From NCBI GenBank assembly GCA_947646735.1, contig CANTFK010000020.1, forward strand, positions 496,001 to 560,000: a stretch of DNA of 64,000 nt, in the 5' to 3' direction. The notes beneath the pieces were generated by a model that saw nothing but the letters and a program-made list of their open reading frames with translations, did not search any database and was not told the origin of the DNA. Positions 58,123 through 64,000 of this stretch are shown here, piece by piece (position 1 is the stretch's first letter; the number at the start of each line of letters is the position of its first letter). A program made the position numbers and the translations under genes. Source of the DNA: Peronospora farinosa (lineage: Eukaryota; Oomycota; Peronosporomycetes; Peronosporales; Peronosporaceae).

Positions 58123-59835
58123 TTAGAGCTTGGTAAAGTCTGCTTGTTGTGACTTGACAAGCGTACTGTCTTCCGAGACGGACGAATCTGGCACGAAAAT
58201 CTCGCTGAAATTGACATTGCTCTGAGCTTCGGACGAGTTACCGTATGATTCAGCATAATTACTACCATCGCTCATGACAAACTTGTTGAAATCACTCTCG
58301 TGCTCGAGAATTGAATTACCAAAGGCAGACGAATACTCCGAGTTGGTAAAATTCATCACTGCAATGGACGATCGCTGGCTAGAGGTGAAATTGGTAGTGT
58401 TGGACATAGAAAACTCGGGAATATGACCGCCATGTCGTACAATATCCGAGTCAGACGCCGAGATGGAAGACGATGTTGATATGCGAGCATTGCAAGGTAT
58501 TGCTGCAAGTTCTGGAATCGACGAAATTGACACTCGAGCGTCGTTCCCTTCTGGAAGAGAAAGTGTTGACAAATCGGACACTGACCGTGCTGCTCCAAAG
58601 TATCCACTGGCGTCAGGATCGTGTGACTTTTTCAAACGGGCTTGCTCGTCGAGTTTTTTCTTTCGGCGGATGATCACAAAAGCCAAGAGACCACAAACAC
58701 CAGAAGAGCCCAAAACGCTTAGGAGTATAGTCGAGACTTTTCCGCTTCCTGAAGAAGAAGTGGAAATTGTCTTGCTTACGTCTACCGAAGAGCTGGCTGG
58801 ATCGGTTGTTTTTGATGGTGTATTTTTGGTTTCGGTTGTTTTTGATGGTGTATTTCTGGTTTCAGTATTAGGTGCTTGCACCTTGCCGACCACAGTCCTT
58901 TCATTTGCGACACTACTATCATGCTGACGATATGGGCCATTGGAACCTGAGCTTGATGACGACACCTTGTCCAAACAGCAAGAACCCTGGAGGCAAAAGC
59001 TGCCAATTAGTCCGGCGTGGTCGGACGTATAGCAGCCGTTATAGGCAATACGCGAGATTTCTGACTTCAAATAGCAAGCGTCTTTGCGCTGAGAACGGAA
59101 TAGCGTGAAATCATACTTGACAGAGCAAGTTGGTGACAGCATGTCACCACAAAATGTGCCTTCATTTGATGGATCCTTCATGTCGTGATCAAACATGATT
59201 TTCATGGCCGAATAGCTCTTGAGTGCATTAAAGTCTCCCATCAAGACAATAAGGTTATCCTTGGCATCACAATTAGCTTTAATACGTTCGAGTATAATGT
59301 TCGATCCATTCTCCTGTGCTTCGTCATTGCCTGGAGTCTCATAATGTGTATTCAAGACACAAATGGTAGCTCCTGTCGCAATGTGTTGAAATCGACCCCA
59401 GACACACGTCCGGTAGTACGTCATCCCCCATCCAGCAGACATGGTATTTGGATCCGGTCCAAGCCAGAACATGCCATCAATGACGAGTTTCCATGTATCC
59501 GCTCGATAATACATTGCATTCCATTCGGCAGCTTTATTATTAAGAGAGCCAGTACTTTGTCCAATGACGTTATACATGCCTGCTAATTGAGCATCCAAAT
59601 AGACTTTTTGAGCATCCGAAGTCTCCTGTGTCCCAACAAAATCAGCACCGACTGTCTTGATATTCCTCAAGACATTTTCTTTTCGAATTCCGTCCCAATT
59701 ACTACACGTCGATCCAGCATCGGTCGAAGCCAATGAAGTACGAATATTAAATGACATTGTATCGACTTTAACGTCTTGAATACCAGCAACTAAAGCTATG
59801 AAATAGACAGTGATATACACCATTGCTTCGAGCAT
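58123..59835 (-). CDS. membrane-anchored endonuclease/exonuclease/phosphatase-fold ectoprotein
   Basis: 570 residues, no intron. A signal peptide (about 1-18) is followed by an EEP domain (about 22-285) with the expected catalytic groups: FVGTQE (metal-binding Glu at about 71), NTHYETPGNDEAQENGS, MGDFNAL (Asp/Asn at about 201-203) and SDHAGLIG (Asp-His at about 272-273). A Ser/Thr-rich stalk with two copies of NTPSKTTET-like sequence precedes a transmembrane helix (about 367-390) and an acidic Ser-rich cytosolic tail of about 175 residues. Members of this fold cleave phosphodiesters in nucleic acids, sphingomyelin or inositol phosphates. The substrate is not predictable; an enzyme acting outside the cell is the inference. 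Confidence 0.85.
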   Translation of the reverse strand: MLEAMVYITVYFIALVAGIQDVKVDTMSFNIRTSLASTDAGSTCSNWDGIRKENVLRNIKTVGADFVGTQETSDAQKVYLDAQLAGMYNVIGQSTGSLNNKAAEWNAMYYRADTWKLVIDGMFWLGPDPNTMSAGWGMTYYRTCVWGRFQHIATGATICVLNTHYETPGNDEAQENGSNIILERIKANCDAKDNLIVLMGDFNALKSYSAMKIMFDHDMKDPSNEGTFCGDMLSPTCSVKYDFTLFRSQRKDACYLKSEISRIAYNGCYTSDHAGLIGSFCLQGSCCLDKVSSSSSGSNGPYRQHDSSVANERTVVGKVQAPNTETRNTPSKTTETKNTPSKTTDPASSSVDVSKTISTSSSGSGKVSTILLSVLGSSGVCGLLAFVIIRRKKKLDEQARLKKSHDPDASGYFGAARSVSDLSTLSLPEGNDARVSISSIPELAAIPCNARISTSSSISASDSDIVRHGGHIPEFSMSNTTNFTSSQRSSIAVMNFTNSEYSSAFGNSILEHESDFNKFVMSDGSNYAESYGNSSEAQSNVNFSEIFVPDSSVSEDSTLVKSQQADFTKL

Positions 59836-60236
59836 TTTAATGTACTTAACGGGTACAAATCAAGGTCGAAGCTGGGCAAGTTTTTTTTTTAAAGTGCCAC
59901 CCCTATTTTAAATATTGTCTTGTTCCTATGAGGTAGTGGAATATATATATATATAAATATAAATATATGGTAGAAAAAGGAAGGACACAACAGACGAGAT
60001 GGGGACTCCAGCTGATTCTGTCTGAACGTATAAAGATACAGTTCATGCCTTTTATCGATATATCTTGTCGATATAATAAAGCTCTCTATTTCTGCAACTA
60101 TGAAACATTCTTTTTAGGACGGAATAAGTTAAAAATTAAACAAGTGGAAATTAAAACATGCGACGACAAATTAACAACCCCTTTTTTTCAATTACAATTG
60201 TAACAATTGACAAGCGTTGTAACTCGTCACATTGGT
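59836..60236. other. AT-rich intergenic region
   Basis: Contains a TA-repeat run at about 59943-59967, a poly-T run near 59880 and a TATCGATATATC palindrome at about 60054. An open frame over 59967-60203 has AT-driven codons and no resemblance to a protein family. It is the promoter side of the EEP gene. Confidence 0.5.
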
Positions 60237-63200
60237 CTATTTGGTCGAATCTTGCGAACCGTCCAAATGACGAAACACTTTTGAACGTCCACTGCCAATG
60301 CAACCAGCACTTCCAACTGGAGATTTATGCTCATTTTTTGCTGGCAATGCAGGCCCAAACAATGGCAAATTGTTTGCAAACAGTGAACCGCCAGTGAATT
60401 CATTGTTTGTACTTGGGACGGAAGAGGCTGGTGCACCACTGGGTCGAAAACGCTCAAAAGCTGCTCGGGCCTCAACTGGTCTGGCATCCGCAGATGTAAA
60501 TCCTGGAGGGGCTTTTCTTGGTGAGGCTTTTGTAGTAATCGTTCGTGGTTTTGCTTCCACTGGCAAAGGAATCGATGACACTGAAAATCCATCCTGATAG
60601 AGTCTTGCTCGAGTATCATCATGGCCGTTTCTACCAGCCGTTGGACCTCTCAAATTGTGAGCAAACGTGTTGAACGACAATGTGTCGTGCCATTCTTCCA
60701 AACCCGGAAACTTTCCTGACAATGCTGGTCGTGAATGATCGTTCAAGTCATCTTGCTCGGTTACAGTACGCCATCGTTTAGACAAAGACTTGAAAGCTTC
60801 AAATGGAGTTTCCTCTTTCTTAGGCGGCGGTGAAGTGACAGGTGCAGATCGCACACTACCATGTTGTGAACTGCCTGAGAAATCCATCGAAAAATTCGAG
60901 AGCTTTGCCATTCGGCTCGACTGCTCAGTATCGTGTTGACCGATAGCCGAGCGTGAAGATGAAACCGAGCTGCAAAATCCTTTTGTTGGCTTCTCCGACC
61001 ATGACTTGTCACTTTTCTTGCTGCTGCATTTGAAATGTTGGTCTGGAGTGGGTACAAGTCGGGTTGCGTTCGTTGCTGGGAGCATATCCGTTCTGCCAGC
61101 CTCCTTCAAAACTTTATTTTGAGCGTCCCGCAAACTCGCCATTCTCGCTGTAGACGCCTCGTCGGACGCTGGAACTTGGTCGCGTGAACGCACGACTTTT
61201 TTGTTAGTGCTCGCTTTTGCCTTCGCAGTCAATGCTGTGGGTTTTCCATTCTGCTTATCGTTTCCTGCTTCATCGTTCTTACTCAGCTGGTCATTTTGGG
61301 GGGACCGATTGCACACAGTAGAGTGCAATTCCTTGCGCCGACGTTCCAATAGTTCTGCTACTGCAGGCATTACCACACAAGCTGGTGGAGCAAGAGATAC
61401 TTGCTCCATATCCGCCAAGATACGATTGATTGATGCAAGACTCTGATATGGAAACGCACTGCTCTTGTTATCCAAGGCGGTCGTTGACGATTCCTCATGA
61501 TTTTCGATAGCTGTCACTTCAACCACGTTTGTGTCGGTGTTTTCAGAATGTACATCAAATTGCTCTGATTGTTTTTTACCCACAAGTTCAAGCTCGGAAG
61601 TCCATGCGTCGCGAGTCAGAAGGAATACCGTGTACAATATAGAAATCACAGCAATCACTACTGCTACCATCCATACTGCGACAAAGGTATATTGCGACGA
61701 ACGCGGCGTCCGAGAACGCAAGCATGTGAAGGCAGCATCGGTGCTAATCGTGCCTTCGAGCCGTATATCCTTCACGCTATCGCTCGTATCGATGATCAGC
61801 CAACTTGACGATACGGCTGTGAAGCAACTAGCATAGTAGGACACCTGGAACTTTGCAGCTTCGCCAGGAGCAAGCACTTTTGGTATTCTTTTGGAATCGT
61901 CCCTGCCGCAAGTGAAATCGTCCGATGTTACAACAAAATCACTATTTGGTGATGATTCTGATGTCCATGTCGACTCCATCAAAACATGTTCGTCTCGTTC
62001 CACCGCCACACTACGTATAGTTAATCCATACCGGCCCGTATTAGACAGCACAATCTCAGCGACCTGTGTAAAATTTGTTAATGAATCATCCGAAGTTAAA
62101 GAAAAACTCAGGATTCCATCAAGTTCGACCGGCGCGCTTCGCTGTGTAGGTTTTTTGTCCTCACTCACAGCAGCAGACTCTCCAGCTGTGTAATAGGACG
62201 GCGTAGACTTGCGGTCACTTGTACCGTCCATCAATATGTTTAATGTTCCTTTGCCACTTTGTGCAAACAATGACACAGGCTCGATGTGCGTGAGATCATT
62301 GCGCACAAACACTCTTGTGCTTACTTCTTGAACCTTCGAGGGCAGGTAGTAAATAGGCCCGAGTTGTATCTCCTCTCCAGCATAGACCTTGATGATCTTT
62401 TTCTGGTAGTAAAATGGAGGCACATCGATCTTTTGTCGACTTTCGTGTCGAGCTGCTGCATATGCGGCCACTGTCTTCCACTCTTCCAAACACATTTCTG
62501 GGTCGTCGTACTTCACGCCACTATCAGCTTCTTGGAGTGTGTGCCGCGACTCTTCGCCACAAAAGTAAAAGAGATCGTCGTCGGCTTCTGCAATGGCCAA
62601 TTCCATCATTATTGAAAAGTTGCTTGGGTTCCGCACATGCACAAAAATGTGATTCATCTCAAAAAGTCCCGTGAGCGGAAATTCCTTGCGTCCAAATACC
62701 GTCAGAGATTCATTATTGGGATCCAATGCCATTCCTGAGGGTGCAGTCACCATAGGACGCTGAAGGAGAGCCTTAATGGTGACTTCAGCGACATCATCCA
62801 TTATATCAGTATGTAGACGGACCTGGGCTTCGCTGGTCAAATGGATCCCGGTTGCCGCTCTTTCGAGCCAAAACGCATCCCGACGGCGTAGAGCATCCAA
62901 GTCGTACTTATTCACAAACTCTCCATAGTCCGAAAGCTGATAACATTTGTGTTCTGCAATAGGATCTGCCAACGGAAGCAAACAATCCGCAAAGTACAAC
63001 ATACCTACGCAGGCAGAGTCCTCCCATGGGTAAAAGATCAGATTCAAAACACTTTCAACCGTTCTAGGCGCCATGGTTTCTCTCATTGGCAAGAGCTGAA
63101 GCTTTGAACTGCTGACAGTGGCCTTCAATGCCGTCACCAAATGGTCGAAAGTATTACGATACTGTAGTTGAATTCTTTCTATGCGACCAGGGAACATCGC

Positions 63201-64000
63201 TGGTAAAACAATTACTGGCGTAACCGGTTCAATGGTGCCTCGAACACTCACGAAACGTGCATAGAGATGAAAAACTTCCGACTCTGTTGTCAGCGACATG
63301 ACTGGAACCGTAATTTCTCCAAATGTATCCTTCGCCTTTATTTTGATATGAAATACTACTCGGTAGCCAGGCTGGAGAACAAAACTATCCCCGGCTGATA
63401 CAAAATTGATGATGTTGTTCCATTTATCACCTGCTCCAGCGTTATGCGGAAAATGTGAGAATAATTCAGCATTAGATATTTCGGCTGCAATTGACACATC
63501 CACCGTCTCATTCTTGGAAACTTTCATTATTGAAAGTGTCAGTGGCACCGGATTTTCATTTGTTACTTCCACCATCTCCATACAAGCCTTATGTGATGCG
63601 ACCTTATCCAAATCAAACAGCAGCGACCGACATATATGGACAGCGTTCGTATCTGTTAAAGCTTTTTCACCGTCTATGCGAGGTGTCGCTGGCACTACGC
63701 CATCTCTTGGCATCAACAAACATTCCCCCGTCGACTCTCGTCGATCAGTGTGTAAATCGATGTAGTAGCCGGAAACGAGGTAACTGTGGAGCCCTCTTGT
63801 AGAACTCAAAGTTAAAAAACCATTATACACGTAAATCGGAATTCGATCGAGCGTTCCATTTGTCTCAACCATTAACGAATAGGATCGTGACGTAGCCAGT
63901 TTATCTTGGTTTTGAAATGTTGGTGTGATCTGCAGTGATATTGTCGGTAAACTTTCCCCAACAGGAACAATGACCTGCTGGAATTCGTGTACAATCACTT
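60237..64000 (-). CDS. TMEM131-like type I membrane protein (5' end outside window)
   Basis: At least 1254 codons are open to the window edge, so the N-terminus and signal peptide are missing. The extracytosolic part consists of repeated beta-sandwich modules (for example VLQPGYRVVFHIKIKAKD, VLSNTGRYGLTIRSV, VLAPGEAAKFQVSYYA), as in TMEM131 and related proteins. One transmembrane helix (about 61695-61615, AVWMVAVVIAVISILYTVF) and a disordered Ser/Pro/Lys-rich cytosolic tail of about 450 residues follow. Human TMEM131 binds procollagen through its N-terminal domain and recruits TRAPP via its tail to promote ER export. Oomycete cargo would be different. Lack of introns over 3.7 kb is notable. 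Confidence 0.75.
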   Translation of the reverse strand, partial: VIVHEFQQVIVPVGESLPTISLQITPTFQNQDKLATSRSYSLMVETNGTLDRIPIYVYNGFLTLSSTRGLHSYLVSGYYIDLHTDRRESTGECLLMPRDGVVPATPRIDGEKALTDTNAVHICRSLLFDLDKVASHKACMEMVEVTNENPVPLTLSIMKVSKNETVDVSIAAEISNAELFSHFPHNAGAGDKWNNIINFVSAGDSFVLQPGYRVVFHIKIKAKDTFGEITVPVMSLTTESEVFHLYARFVSVRGTIEPVTPVIVLPAMFPGRIERIQLQYRNTFDHLVTALKATVSSSKLQLLPMRETMAPRTVESVLNLIFYPWEDSACVGMLYFADCLLPLADPIAEHKCYQLSDYGEFVNKYDLDALRRRDAFWLERAATGIHLTSEAQVRLHTDIMDDVAEVTIKALLQRPMVTAPSGMALDPNNESLTVFGRKEFPLTGLFEMNHIFVHVRNPSNFSIMMELAIAEADDDLFYFCGEESRHTLQEADSGVKYDDPEMCLEEWKTVAAYAAARHESRQKIDVPPFYYQKKIIKVYAGEEIQLGPIYYLPSKVQEVSTRVFVRNDLTHIEPVSLFAQSGKGTLNILMDGTSDRKSTPSYYTAGESAAVSEDKKPTQRSAPVELDGILSFSLTSDDSLTNFTQVAEIVLSNTGRYGLTIRSVAVERDEHVLMESTWTSESSPNSDFVVTSDDFTCGRDDSKRIPKVLAPGEAAKFQVSYYASCFTAVSSSWLIIDTSDSVKDIRLEGTISTDAAFTCLRSRTPRSSQYTFVAVWMVAVVIAVISILYTVFLLTRDAWTSELELVGKKQSEQFDVHSENTDTNVVEVTAIENHEESSTTALDNKSSAFPYQSLASINRILADMEQVSLAPPACVVMPAVAELLERRRKELHSTVCNRSPQNDQLSKNDEAGNDKQNGKPTALTAKAKASTNKKVVRSRDQVPASDEASTARMASLRDAQNKVLKEAGRTDMLPATNATRLVPTPDQHFKCSSKKSDKSWSEKPTKGFCSSVSSSRSAIGQHDTEQSSRMAKLSNFSMDFSGSSQHGSVRSAPVTSPPPKKEETPFEAFKSLSKRWRTVTEQDDLNDHSRPALSGKFPGLEEWHDTLSFNTFAHNLRGPTAGRNGHDDTRARLYQDGFSVSSIPLPVEAKPRTITTKASPRKAPPGFTSADARPVEARAAFERFRPSGAPASSVPSTNNEFTGGSLFANNLPLFGPALPAKNEHKSPVGSAGCIGSGRSKVFRHLDGSQDSTK

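Overview
The window looks like nuclear DNA of an oomycete, most likely a plant-pathogenic peronosporalean (Phytophthora or a downy mildew). Housekeeping genes are closely packed and carry short GT-AG introns of about 60-100 bp. There is an RXLR-dEER secreted effector locus, and degenerate copia and gypsy retrotransposons fill one end. The species is not claimed.

Layout. 1-11.8 kb is a retrotransposon graveyard: copia fragments on both strands surround a nearly complete but frame-broken Ty3/gypsy chromodomain element (2278-10077, transcribed leftward, both LTRs present). 11.9-25 kb is conserved gene space: WDR43/UTP5, a mitochondrial DnaJ, a small ABM-domain protein, a 35-residue OST4-like protein, a PX-RING protein, a class III aminotransferase, a small coiled-coil protein and VPS18. 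28.8-42.4 kb holds ELYS, a PREY/Trm112-like protein, a membrane-anchored papain-like protease, SHQ1, proteasome RPT6 and a kinesin-14. 54.3-64 kb holds a second ABM gene, an RA-PH-RGS signalling protein, a small coiled-coil protein, an exonuclease/endonuclease/phosphatase-fold ectoprotein and a TMEM131-like protein running off the edge.

The main structural story is a segmental duplication with a later rearrangement. A 7.5 kb block at 46424-53952 carries, in order, an ELYS fragment, unknown ORFs, an RXLR effector, a DUF2009-type gene and an LRR receptor kinase. The same block also occurs split in two: its left half lies inverted at 25155-29681 and its right half lies in direct orientation at 42516-45915. 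Reversing 25155-42516 would restore a contiguous first copy, so one inversion inside the DUF2009 gene explains the layout. The flanks of the two effector loci are almost identical. The effector bodies after the dEER motif are not: signal peptide and RXLR-dEER are shared, while the C-terminal domain is replaced or extremely diverged.

The conserved genes serve ribosome biogenesis (WDR43, SHQ1), proteostasis (DnaJ, RPT6, cysteine protease), the secretory and endosomal pathway (OST4, VPS18, PX-RING, TMEM131-like), nuclear pore and mitosis (ELYS, kinesin-14) and G-protein/Ras signalling (RA-PH-RGS). Eukaryotic genes are not in operons. Several start head to head across about 140-180 bp (SHQ1/RPT6, VPS18/its small neighbour, PREY/protease). 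All identifications come from reading translated sequence; no database search was run.
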